A DNA stretch of 64,000 bases, from contig JASANC010004083.1 in the NCBI GenBank assembly GCA_030248135.1, positions 24,131-88,130 of the forward strand. The letters are read 5' to 3'. Positions 46,501 through 58,435 of the stretch are shown piece after piece (positions within the stretch are counted from its first letter, which is position 1; the number at the start of each line of letters is the position of its first letter). The notes under the pieces were generated by a model. The model did not search any database, was not told the DNA's origin, and was given only the letters and a program-made list of their open reading frames with translations. Source of the DNA: Theristus sp. LFF4_11 (Eukaryota; Nematoda; Chromadorea; Monhysterida; Xyalidae). Made by a program: the position numbers and the translations under genes.

Positions 46501-49500
46501 GCAGTCCAAGTCCAAGTACAAGCAAATCACTCAAGCCAAAAACCGGGGTGCGTTTGGAATTTTTTTAAACCACGGTGCCTCCTGCAACGAAACAACCAAT
46601 CAGCACATCGCTTTCGCAACACAGAGAGCCAATCAAGTGGCGCAACATTAAGGATAGAAATGCACAACCGTCAATGATTTCGCGAAGAAGCCGATATTGT
46701 TAGTGGTGAGCATGCTAAATGAGTTTGATCGCCGATTCCTATCCGGCCCGTTGGTTTTCGGCATCGTTATTATTCGCACCGCGGAGAATGTTGACATTAA
46801 CGAAGTTTCAGAGACAATCATCTCACAACAATCACACACTTCCACAATCTAGTAGAGATGGATGACTTTTTTAACTCGCCTGCCAATTCAATGGACGGGG
46901 AGTACTGTATCCATCAATCAAGTTTAGGTCTTGTCTTGACACGATCCTACTTAACTGCACACTCTTGAGTTCCGTCAGAAATCAGCGCAAGAAACCGTCT
47001 TCGTTGACAATCTTTACAAGCGTTTCACGGCAGTTTTGGTAGGATCGGATCGAGACCCGATATAATGATGCACAATCTCCACCACCTCAACGGGAACGAA
47101 AAAATTTGAAAAACGTTTACGACTCTTCCAATTCGATCACAACAACAACAAACAGTCAGCAGAAATCGCATTTCGAAAAGCGAGCCCAGACAGACTGGCT
47201 GGCAGTCCAGAGAGAACACAACAACCAACAATGTGTTTCCCAATAACCCAGCATCCGTTTTTGCTGAAAATATCACGACTTTTTCGCTGATATTGCTATT
47301 GTTTTCCCCCGAAACTTTTTGATAATAAGTCAAATAAGATAAGTCAAAGTGTTAATGAAAACCGGCTCAAACTCGTTGGCGGCGAAAAACAACCCAGATT
47401 TTTTTCTATCTTGATGACAGAAACTCCATCGCACAATAATGACATCACACAAGACATCAAAACAAAATCGTTATCAGTGAAAAGTGTTTAGTCAGTAACT
47501 TTTGAACATTTGTAAGTTACATTTTCAACGTCAACATTCTGATTGGTTGCACAGAGTGACAAAGACGACCAGAGCACCAGACAGCATGACAGTGTACAAA
47601 TTCAATTTTTTTTCGCACAGCTAAATCTCGCTACTAAAAAATAAAAAAAATAAAAATCGGTCTGCAATCTGCACGAGTGACCCACACAAACGCAACAAAA
47701 TGAACCATGACGCGAACATGACGTGATGACCAACCAATCAGCGCTGAGAACGGCTCATGATTAACCAATCAGCACTGAGAGTTGCTATGACCAACCAATC
47801 AGCTAGTTGCAGATAATAGCGAGATAGACCGTACCAAAAGCAAACCAACATTAATCGAAATGCAAACGCAAACCACCAACAACGCACTTCCACGACGTCA
47901 TCAAACTTCTCATCCGTCGACGCCTCGGAATCGGACGACGGTAAAGCGTCGAATGAGAAATGACTGCAACTAGCGGACCTCTGAACGCCGACAGAGGAGC
48001 TGGTGCGTTCAATCACCACGTATAGATCGTCGGCAGACATGTTTTTTTTCGTTTTTTTCTCGTTTTTTTCGTGGTTTTCTTGTTTTTTTTCGTTCTGTTT
48101 CTTTTTTTGCTTGTTTGTTTCGAGTTACTCAGTTATAATCCATTGTGTCCAATCGACTATATGGACGAATAAAAACGATTGCTGAAACACAAAAAATCTC
48201 AACATCTGAAGCGAATTGCGGACGTCTTCCAAGTTGCGAATGAAAATTACGCGACAGTTTGAAACAACGCTAAGAAAACATTGAAGTTCAACACAAGTAC
48301 ACTATTCGCTGATGATTTTTTTCAGCAAAAGTTCAAACAAGCGAAAAAAATTCACGTGTCCGCAAAGATGTGGAAAAAGCCAGAACCAATCAGAGGGAGA
48401 AAGACTCTTTTGGGCGCATCCAAGGGTCTCTCTAAAAACAGGACCTTTATTAGTGTGAAACCAAGTAAAGACAAGTAAAAAAACACGATAAATCGACCGC
48501 CCGTTGGTTCTTATCTCTCTGGTAGCGAAAAAATGTATGTACCTTGTAAACGAATTACAGCTCACGTTCGCATTATTTTTGTGATTACCAACGCAGAACA
48601 CAAATACCGCACGCTCCGCTCTACTCACTGGCCTGTTTTTCTCTCTCATTTTTTTGCTGTGTGTTTAGGTTTGATTGACCTTTGCGACTGTTTGCGTGTA
48701 TGGGGGGGGACTACATGAATAAACGAATAGCTGTATTGTACATGTTGGGTTTGTTTGCTTGAAGTTCTCCGTGTGATACGCAAACTTTTGTTATTCATTA
48801 TTTATTCAGTTATTCTTTGATTAACGCCTCATGTCCGCTGTTGCATGAAACGGAAAGCTCTTTTTTCGACATTGATTATCGACCACAACTGATTATCGCA
48901 AGAACACCAGAGACACACACAAACACAGCAATCCTGGAACCTTGATTCAGCAATAGTTTCATCGGAGTACATTTTCAATACACATTATTCGTTGACTAGC
49001 TGACGGACAGAAAAACTTGGCAACACCGAATCTAGCCGACACACTTGCAATCAACCATCCGAAAGAAACGCGTTGCTGTGCCAGTTGCGCACAAGAGCAC
49101 GACGGTGGTTTTATTCAGAAAGACAATTTAAAACCAATTCCAATTCTAGTTCTGTTGTAAAATACTGAAGCCGCAGACTATTATTACTCAAACATGCAAA
49201 ACCCAAAAAAAGAAAATGAATGAAGTTCAGTAAAAACCAAGGCCACACCACCACCAACCTTGTTCAACAGTGCGGACTGCCAAAGTTTGAAGATCATCAG
49301 AAACGACCGGTCTCGACGCGCGAATGACGTGAAAAAGTACCGCTCACCCGGTACGGTGGTGACCTGAAGAAAGAAGTAAATGCCCATGGATGTCTTCTTT
49401 TTTTAAACTTTTACTTAGAAACTAAAAAAAACCGACTTTCTTCAATTTTTCGCATTTTTAACCGCTCTGCATCTACTCCGCATATCCTCACAATCCTACG

Positions 49501-52500
49501 TATCCTCACAAACACGAGAACTTTTCTTCTTCTGGGAAGAAGAAAAAGGCCCGACCAGCCCCAGCACAGCACCTAACATAATATCTTTTATTATCTCGCG
49601 TCTCAATGCGCGCATAGATGGGGTGAGCAGTCTCATGCACGACGCGGCAATTCAAAATTGGTAAAGTGATCCGAGTCACCTAAATAAGGCCGGGTCACTT
49701 AGGCTATTCTGAATTGCCACATAAAGATTGAAATTAGTTTCCTTTCACGTACACAACTGCATTGAGTCGCAGGTCTTAAAGAAAAGATCATACTCATTCA
49801 TTCTCTTCTTTGCACCAACTGTATCTTCAAAAAAACAAACAAACAACGCAACACGCAAACCCCACCTGAATGGCGTTCGGCACAATCACCACCGTGTTCT
49901 CCTTGGTGATCGTGGCGATCTCGGCGAACGCCAACGTGAACGCCGTCTCCCACTTGAAGATGTTCGCGTGGAAGCAGAGACGCTTCTGCGTACAGTACAT
50001 GCGGCCGTGCACGAGGATCTCGCGTTGGAACGCACACGAGTAGTCTGCGAGAAGAGCGTGAGAAAAAAAAAGAGTTTGGAAACTGTTCATTTGCGCATTT
50101 CGTTGCCCCCGTCGCACTAGTCCATGGAAAATTCAGCGTTACTTCCGTAGTGTACTGCAGAGTTGGCCCGCAAATCCGCGAAAAACTTTACATGTGGCTA
50201 AGCCTTACAGTCCATTTAGTCCCAGAGGTATACGCTTCGCTCATGGGGACATGAGCATTCCACCGAGAGGTCTTATTGCACCTTGGAAGGAAGACGTAAT
50301 GGGAGAAAGGGAAGTTTATTTAGAATCAGTTAGATAGAATTACAAAGCTCGCTTCCTAACCGAAACCAACCTATCACAAACTTGTCGTCGTCCGGTATGG
50401 TCGGGAATAGGCGGCGCAGTTCGTCGTTGCGAGTTTTATACGTCGGTGAGAGAAACTGGAAAACGTTCAAAATTGGAATTCCATGCAGCCGATTTACATC
50501 ACCACTGCTGCACTGCACTGGACACTGTTTTTTGCAGCGGTTTCATCCAGTAAGCGAAAACCTTTCCCTTCGTCCGACAGAAAACCGGCAAGCCACACTC
50601 GAAAAGTGACGATATAACTGGACCAAAAATCCGGAATAAAAACGAAAAATACATAAAAATGTCATCCTCCATAACCCCAGTCACGACTGCACGAAAAGTG
50701 AAGCAGAAAACCAATAACAATAAAGAGTTTACCGCAATTTCGGAGTTCTGAAACCGGCACAAAGCTACCACAACTAGAGATGTAAGGGGCAAAAAAAGTA
50801 AAAAAAATGAGCATTTTTTTTTATTAAAAATTTTTGAAATTTTTTCTTTAATGTGCCCTGAAAATGCCGTTTTTGGCATAATTTTTCGAAAGTTCAACAA
50901 AAATTTTCTTTGACTTTACCTTGTCACTTAGTCTTCAACGCTGCAGGTGGTATTCTGGATTGATTTATCGACTGTTTTTAGTTGGTGAGTGATGATCGAC
51001 TCGCGCATTGAAGTACTTGAGCGTCGCAAAGGCTAGTTCAACAAATTCCGATGCCGCTAAGGTGAGATAGAAGCAGAGAACTCACATTTACGCATCGTTT
51101 TTCAGGATCTCGAAAGGTCGAAATTGCACTGTCTGCCACTGCAAGCGTAACTTCGTTGGTTGCTCGTTGCTGTTTCGCCTCGTGTCGTCAGCATGATCAC
51201 ACCGGTTTGTTGTTGAACTTGTTTCCGTGTTATTTGAGGTGAATTGAGAGGCAAAACACGAGACGTGATGTCGTCGGTGGGAAAATGGGGTCGCCGAAAC
51301 CAAGTCTGAAATTTTCACCCTCCTCCCATATGAGTGGGGGTCATATGGTAAGTCGGTGGCTCCTCAGATGGTGATATTCGGACTCCCTGAAAAATTCTGA
51401 ACAACTTTCATTAAAAAAAAAATTTAAAAAAAAAATTTTTTTTTAAAGAAAAAAAATAGAAATTTTTTTTTCTTGACATGACATCTCCAACCACAACCCA
51501 CAACCACAAAAACCTCAATCCTTGAAACTTCAGTTCAACCGCTCACATTCTTGATGCTCCGTCCGGCGCTGGACAGCCGCGACACGACCTGCCCGTCGGC
51601 ATTGCTCAAATTCGACTTTGACGCCGACTTCAGTGAGTTTGTCGAGACGGAACTGGCGGATCGAACCGACGACGGCGGACGGGGACTCGGCGAGGGCGAC
51701 TGCTGACGCGACGGCCGTTTCGCGGTTTTCGGCTCATTTGCACCGGGTTTTTCGACTTTTTTCTCGGAATCTTGAGCCGATTGCGAAATCTCGGTGGACT
51801 CGTCCGATGTCCGCTCGCTGAGCTCCAGCATTAGCACGTCACGGCTGGAAAAAGTTAAGAGCGCATTTATTGAATACACAATACTCAAACTGTGAACGAT
51901 ATGTTGTTTGTGTATTTTGAGTATTGAAGCTGGCACGCTGATTGACTACAGCCGGTTGAAGTTGAACTGATCAGTAAGCGTCCAGCGGAAAATCGGCAGA
52001 TTGTCTGAGATTTTTGTTATGTTTATGAACACCTAATCACACTGGGTTCTTCACAATGAGATGACCAACATTGAACAATATGAGTTGATCATCTTAGCTG
52101 AACCACTGAAAATGTGGTGAAAAGCGCTGATAAAAACACCAAACTATCAAGAAAGTAAGCTCTCCATTCCCACACCTGTTATCACAAACTGAAACAACAA
52201 AATTGTGAAGTTGAAAAAAATCGTTGCACCGCCCAGATTCCAGCCAAAAAATGAATAAAAAGTTCCATTGCTGCCCGACAGAATGCAAACACGTCAGAGC
52301 AGAACAATTTTTTTGTCGTTATAAACAGTAATAATGAGGCAAAATTGTACACGAATAGAATAATAAACTGCAGCAATAGAAAATTGCTCAATCAAACGCG
52401 GCTGGTTTTCACATAGAGGGCAGGCTGGTTTGTATCGTTGTGGTTATTGAATTGAATATAGCCAGCACGAAAATACGCTTGAAAATGATTATATTATTTG

Positions 52501-53564
52501 ACAAAAAGAGCGCAAACAAGACAGACATAAGACCAGGCAAACAGAAAAAATCACGCAACCTCGCTTGCTGGCTGGCTGAGTAAATAAAACGCAAAAAGTA
52601 AAAAAAAAACAACGCACAGACCTGGCCGCCGCCGTGCAGGTGTGATTCCGTCGTTTCTGACTGGTTTCGTTTGATGCCTTTTGAGCGTCCGTTTTCGTGT
52701 TGGTTTCCAAGATTTCTCCAGAATTTAGCGCCGAAAACGAATACGCTTCCGCACAGAGCAGCGGACTGGAGTTCGTCTGGTGTAACTTTGATTTCGGTGG
52801 TTTTTGTTTCGGCGGTTTCAGGTCGGCGGACGATTTCTTCATGATTGTTCGTTGATGGGCGGGTTGTGTGACGACAGATTCAAACTTGAACGGTGCCCGA
52901 TTCACGTTGTGGTCGCCGTTATTAAAATGGCACGAACTGTTGTTGCTTGCGTTGGTGGACATTATGGTTGTGCTGAAATGAAAAAAAAAACGTTTTCGTT
53001 TTCGCAATTACGCACGATAGGATGGCTTCAAAATACGATGCAAGCAATGACAAATTCCGAGGAAACCGACAAACAGAAAAAAACGAGTTTTGAATGACTT
53101 CAGCAGTTTTCAGGTGGAGAATGTAGCAGAATTAAAGAACAACAGAAACTGGAATAATGATTGCGAAGCTTGCGACAAAAAGAAGCATGGGATGAAACGT
53201 TGAAAAACGCCTTTGCAGCGAGCATTTTTAATGACAAGAAAAGCTGATTTCCTGAAGAAGAAAAACGGTAAACAAGCTATTTTTACGACCACCTTGCGTG
53301 CTCAATTGCGAAAGCTGCTGCTTCGACTTTTTCAGGTGGAAATAATGAAGTGAAAACTAGCTTCGGTTGCTCGGGAGTGCTTTCGCGTTGAATAATAATT
53401 TCGTTATCATCGTTATTGAAAGGTCTTCTCAGGTGACCAAGACAGTCTTTTAGCAAGCTACTCCTGCTGTTCCGTTGTTTGACGTTTTGTGCGGATCGAA
53501 GTTTCGGTCCTTTTGACTGTTCGAGATTATTGATCAAAATTTTTGCCGTGGATGACACAGGCAT
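40561..53564 (-). CDS. GRAMD1: GRAMD1/Aster-like ER sterol-transfer protein (GRAM + VASt + membrane anchor)
   Basis: Fifteen exons, about 1213 residues: 53293-53564, 52622-52972, 51547-51844, 50371-50455, 49866-50044, 49259-49363, 47888-48040, 45978-46130, 44763-45453, 44254-44558, 43442-43631, 41740-42120, 41397-41460, 41108-41245, 40561-40837. The GRAM domain (residues about 308-430) has DYSCAFQREILVHGRMY and FFTSFARRDRSFLMIFKLW, close to the animal family. A Ser/acidic and Pro-rich linker follows. The VASt domain (about 763-945) has YPLTIDQLFALLFTDNQFF and GVPYADSFVVRTSYC. One membrane segment lies near 1072-1092 (ALAVFMSLMVLLNTMLL), then a coiled-coil tail. Family members sit in the ER at plasma-membrane contacts and carry cholesterol inward. 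Exon 7 lacks a normal AG acceptor and starts at an ATG, so a separate short VASt-only transcript, or a missed exon, is possible. Confidence 0.88.
44048..44245 (+). repeat. tRNA-derived SINE, second full copy
   Basis: Head GGCCTGGTGGTAGTGCG (box A-like) and GGGGGATCGAGCTCC (box B-like), body ACTCGATGGGCGCCC...TACGCTTCTCTCGGTTAG, tail AACAACAACAAC. It ends about 10 bp from the donor of GRAMD1 exon 10. Confidence 0.75.
47700..47833. repeat. TA-CAGTC MITE, decayed copy
   Basis: The inside (CCAACCAATCAGCGCTGAGA...CTCATGATTAACCAATCAGC) matches 39270-39424; the left end is lost. It lies in the GRAMD1 intron after exon 7. Confidence 0.65.
49570..49787. repeat. interspersed repeat, copy 2 (sister at 30037-30241)
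   Basis: Nearly collinear with the copy in PREP-C, in the same orientation, with a handful of substitutions. Intron of GRAMD1. Confidence 0.75.
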
Positions 53565-54048
53565 TTCTGCAGCACAGTCAACTGCTCTGGCTCTGGATTC
53601 ACATTGTTTTCAATTGCTATGTTGTCTTTGTTAATAAATGAGATGAGATGTAAAAGCTTGTCAAACAAAAACAATCAGATCAAAAAATTACATAATCAAA
53701 ATTCATCATACAATGACGAGAATTGAACGATAAAATCAACTGTTGCGTCAAGTTAGTCCGCTCTACTGAAAGCAACAAACAATAAATTATCAACACAGAA
53801 ACTGTTTTCGGTTATCAAAAAAAACCACGTTTCCATTCATCAGACTTTGCCCTTCTTCACACAAGACCAGACGAACCAACCAGACAAAAACGATAAAACA
53901 GCAATGGAAATCTAATGTGTGAAATGACAAGAAGACAAGAGCAACAGAGAGTCGGTGAAGACTAGAAGAAACAGCGAACTGAACTGAAACTGATCTAGTG
54001 CAGAGCCGATCGAATTGAGTTTTTATATGAACCGGATGAATCGAACTA
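53565..54048. other. upstream region of GRAMD1
   Basis: The presumed 5' UTR and promoter of GRAMD1. AT-rich; no motif I can name with confidence and no other gene. Confidence 0.4.
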
Positions 54049-54467
54049 TACAGGGCGTTTCAGAAGTAGTGGGTACGTGTTTGACGCGTTATTTCTCGTG
54101 TTGTGTTGAATCATATTCAATGTCAAGGACAAGGAGCACGTGTACTCAAAAAAAACGACGACCATCGCCCAGCTAAAACAATTCATCTCCGAGGCCTTCG
54201 CATCGATGCAAGCGTACATGCGCGAGAAGGCGATTTTGGCTGTGACGGATAGGTGCAAGCGATGCCATGAGGCTCATGGTGGACACTTTGAGAGATTTGA
54301 TTGAGTTGACCGTTGTCGTTGTTATTGATGTGTGCTGTTAAATCCAAGTCTTCCTGAACAACTGCCTCAAATTTCATTGAGTACGGTTCAACACTGTTGA
54401 ACCAACACTACTCAACTCGAGAAATAACGCGTCAAACACCTACCCACTACTTCTGAAGCACCCTGTA
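54049..54467 (+). mobile_element. deleted Tc1/mariner-like transposon
   Basis: About 419 bp between inverted ends of the type TACAGGG(C/T)G(C/T)TTCAGAAGT, continuing inward as AGTGGGTA...TTTGACGCGTTATTTCTCG on both sides; TA at the borders. It carries the last part of a transposase (54122-54304), so it is an internally deleted copy of a once-coding element. Confidence 0.75.
54122..54304 (+). pseudogene. C-terminal fragment of a Tc1/mariner-type transposase
   Basis: A 60-codon open stretch ending in TGA reads VKDKEHVYSKKTTTIAQLK then a helix with RCHEAHGGHFERF at the end. The pattern of a YxxxxxTIxxLKxxI segment followed by a terminal GGHFE box is typical of the C-terminus of this transposase group. 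The catalytic DDE/D part is missing. Confidence 0.65.
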
Positions 54468-54562
54468 GTTTTATGAAACGGAAATGCACGGTTGACTGAC
54501 AAAGAAAACCGTTGTGGAACTAAAGTTAATGATGGGCGATTATTGTAATTATTGAGCTCTAA

Positions 54563-55154
54563 TCTATCTATCTATTATACTAAGATCTATAATACTAAGA
54601 TAGTAACTGTGTATGTAAGTCAGGTCCGTTCCGCTACGTTGATTGGCTATTAAAATTTACAAATTTGAGCCAATTTTGCTATTTAAGTCATTTAAGAAGC
54701 ATCATCAGCGAATACCATACCCATTCAAGACAAGCATAGTCAATGCATCCCGTAGCCGAGCCAGCGCAGAGCGGCACCAACAAGCAGACACGAGGAGAAA
54801 GCAAGAGGACGCATTGAGGCGATGGATTTCACAAAAAACGAGTTTTAAAACAATCGCGCAAGTTAACGCCTTTCACAGGGAATTTTTAAAAGCGGGTACA
54901 CGAGTATTTAAAAAGTCTTTTCCTCATTGTTTAAACAGCGCGGGGAAAACGCAAACAAAAGCGACCGTTTTACACAAGGAACCAGAAACGTGTGTGCATT
55001 GACAAAAAGAACGGGGAGATAGCGGAAAAAGGCAACAATCGAAACAAAAATTGCAGAGACGCACATTAGAGCAAAAGTGAAAACGTGTTTTCTCTATCAT
55101 TTTTTATAAGAAAAAGCACACATTATATAGGAGATCACGCACAATTATATATAA
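54563..55154 (+). mobile_element. 5' fragment of a Helitron-like element (plus orientation)
   Basis: Starts with the TCTATCTATTATACTAAG / ATACTAAGATAGTAACTG block and CAGGTCCGTTCCGCTACG that are found, inverted, at the ends of the next two elements. It includes an open frame at 54643-55002 with a basic RSRASAERHQQADTRRKQED segment like the N-terminus of Helitron Rep-helicases in invertebrates; no Rep or helicase motif remains. Confidence 0.5.
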
Positions 55155-56597
55155 CTAGCAATGACCCGGCCACGGCACGATTTTTTGATAAATACAACTA
55201 TTATTTTTAGGGTTCCCCTTTATTCGGAGACGAGGACTCAAACCGCAACTTTAACAACAACAAACAACGAATCCCATAAGTATCAAAATCAATCTCGATT
55301 ATTAGTTTCAAGCGTATTGATATGTCTGAACAGGATCCAGCATCCCGTTAAAGATCAAAAAACCAACGTTGACAGAAAATTAATAAGTTTCCCGAAAGTT
55401 TAAAATAACTGTTGGAGTTTCAAGCGCACACATGTAACGCATCATAAAAAAACCACGAAGGGAGTTAACATAATCAAGAAAGGTTTGATTTTCGTCGTTA
55501 AAAAACGGGTTTTAGAAAAACACGTCAGCAGGATTCGAGAACACGTCCAAAACCCATGAAATCCGGGGGGAAGGTTTGCGCTACCCAACCTAAGCCAGGC
55601 CTTTAGAGGAAAAACAGAAGACACCCCTCCGAAATGTGAAAACGCCAATTCGATTTTTGATAAGGCTTTTTCCAAAACTAAAACTTTAAAAGCGGAAAAA
55701 GCAAAAATTCGAAATTAGCGCAAAACGGCCACTTTGGGGAGTTACTACTCTATGAGCAACCTAGCCAGTGAAGAAAATGACAAAACAACAACGATACACT
55801 GAACCCGAGCAAGCCACCTAAGCCAAGCCGTAGGTAAATAAAACTGAAATGAAAATCGAATCGCACAAAAACAGCCACTTTGGGGATTACATCTACGTAA
55901 CCCCAACTGTAAGAGTTTGAAGGGATGACAAAACAGCAACTTTTAGGAACCCATGTAAAGCCGTTTGTCGAAGTTACTTTCCCGTATAACCTAAGCAGTT
56001 TGACGGGCAACAAAAAGCAACACGTTCGAGACCCTGTAGAAAAACGTTTTTTGTTTTGTTAGAGTTCTATCCTAAAAAGAATTTAATAAAGAGGAAAAAT
56101 AACACGATTTCTAATTTACTGAACCGTAGCCAAAGCTCCACTTTGTTCGAGTTATCTTTCCCTACCCAACCAAGAGTTGACAAGCAAAAAAGCAACACGT
56201 TCGGACATGTATAACGGGGTGTTTGTTATAGATCTATCCCAAGATGATTTTCTATAATAAAACAAAGAAGGAAAAAGCAACGATTTCTAAAATTTCGGAA
56301 ACACCGATTACGACACTGTGAAAACGGCGTTGAAGGATGTTCCATCGGGAAAAAAAACCACGCCAAGCAGCCTGAATCTAGATGCAATGTGGGGCGGCAG
56401 AAGGACAGAGACAAGCAGGCGGTAATTATCTTTTTTTTTTTTTGCATTACCTGAAGGGATGATGACTTATTCATGACATAAATAGCAAAATTGGTTCAAA
56501 CTTGTAAAAAAATTTTAATAGCCAATCAACGTAGCGGAACGGACCTGACTTTTCTGACTTACATACACAGTTACTATCCTTAGTATGATAGATAGAT
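55155..56597 (-). mobile_element. Helitron-like element, non-autonomous
   Basis: On the minus strand the 3' end is a GC hairpin (plus GACCCGGCCACGGCACG) with CTAG at 55155-55158. The 5' end near 56597 carries TATCTATC...ACTGTGTATGTAAGTCAG...GTCCGTTCCGCTACG. No coding capacity; inside are diverged direct repeats (AACCTAAGC, CAAAACAGCAACACGTT). Confidence 0.6.
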
Positions 56598-56598
56598 A

Positions 56599-58415
56599 CT
56601 AGCAAATTGACCGTGCCTACGGCACGGTCAGCTATTAAATACAACTATTATTTTTGAGTTGGTTTTCCTTTTGACCTTGCCCACGACGCGGACTCAAAAT
56701 GCATTGCATTTTATTTTGAGCTGCTTTAACCGACTGTTGTTGATTTACCATAGAAATGATCGCTCACTTTTTAAAGCAAACGTATCCGTCGATGCTTCTA
56801 CTTTTTTGAAAATCACAGCATTTTTTGTTGTTTAGGCCGTGTTTTTTGTGAAGCAACATGCTTTTGCTGATTTTATTGCTGTCGATTCAATCGTAACCTG
56901 ATTTACTCACCATAACACTGATTACTGTGTGGTTTGGTTTTCGCTGTTTCAGCATCAATCAAAGCGACACATAAGAAATAAGCAGATATCTAACAATCAT
57001 AACTGCACTGCCATTCAAAATATAAAAAACAATCTTTTTTAATCAGCAACAAACAACTGCCATTCCCTATTAAAATATCAAAATATTAGCTTTTCAATGT
57101 CGCTTATTTGTCCTTTCATTCTTCGCTAATCAGTTGCATTCCACTGTCCTTCCCGTTTAAAGTATCAAAAAAAACAATCTCCTTTGATGAGCAACAATTA
57201 ACAGCCATTCACGCTCAAAGTTTCAAAAATAAATCTTGTTTGGTTAGCTTTTCAATGTCGTCACATGTTGTTCAATCGCCATTCCTGTTCAAAAAATTTT
57301 GAAAAACAATGTCGTTTGATTAGCAACAATTAACTGATACCGGTTTAAGTTTTTGTTTCAGTTTAAATTACAGGTTTAAGAAAAACAATCTGCTTCAGTC
57401 AGCTGTCATTTCTGAATAGGCAACGCTTTTCTAAATACCCATTGGAAAACGCCCGCTTTTGACTTGGTAAAGGTTTTTACCCGCTTACCCTTACCTAAGC
57501 CAAGCCTTTTAGAGTGTAAATGTCAAAAAGGCAACACTTCTGAACAATTGTTGCAAAACGCCAACTTTCGTTTTGATAAGTTGCTTCTTTTTCCCGCTTG
57601 CTCTAACCTAAGCCAAGCCTTTTAAAGTTTAAATGACAAAAAATGCAAAACTTTTTTAAATATTCGCTGCAAAACGGCCACTTTTGTGTGGTATGTTTAC
57701 TACTCTTACCTTTAACCCTAACCTTAGCCAAGGATTTTTGATAGAATGGAAATGACAAAACAGCAACATTTTACTGAATACCCGTAGCAAAGCTCCCGCT
57801 TTTGTTTCAAATGTTTACTTTTTTCCCCGCTTACCCTAACCAAAGCCAGTTCTTTTTGATCGAGTTCAACAAAAGCAACACGTTTCTGAGTGTCCATTGT
57901 GTAAAACGGTCGTTTTTGTCTTCCTATGTAGCTTTTCTATCGTAAGTGACGCATTTTCTGTGATAAAAAAACAAATGAAAAAAGCAACGATTTTCTACAT
58001 TTTACTGAGTACCCGTAGCAAAGCTCCCGCTTTTGTTTCGAATGTTTACTTCTTTTCCCCGCTTACCCTAACCTAAGCCAGTTCTTTTTGATCGAATGCA
58101 ACAAAAAAAACTCGTTTTTTGTGAAAAACACTCCATCGTCTACAATGGAGTCCTTGCAATTATTACGATTGTCTCGCTTGTTGGTTGTCGCTCTTGAGCA
58201 AAAGGCATCATGATGACTAAAGCCATGCGGAATGACGACTTAAACTTGTATTTGCATTGTCATCATTAGAAAATGGAGTATGAGTATTCAGCTGATGATG
58301 ACTTAAATAGCAAAATTGGCTCAAACTTGTAAATTTTAATAGCCAATCAACGTAGCGGAACGGACCTGACTTACATACACAGTTACTATCTTAGTATTAT
58401 AGATATTATAGATAG
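56599..58415 (-). mobile_element. Helitron-like element, directly abutting the previous one
   Basis: 3' end hairpin CCGTGCCTACGGCACGG with CTAG at 56599-56602; 5' end near 58415 with ATACTAAGATAGTAACTGTG and CAGGTCCGTTCCGCTACG. The body holds repeated units of about 150-250 bp containing CTTTTTCCCCGCTTACCCTA and CTGCTTTTTGATCGA-like blocks. The CTAG of this element immediately follows the start of its neighbour, so the two lie head to tail. Confidence 0.6.
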
Positions 58416-58435
58416 ATACTTGTGCTTGTCTTTCA

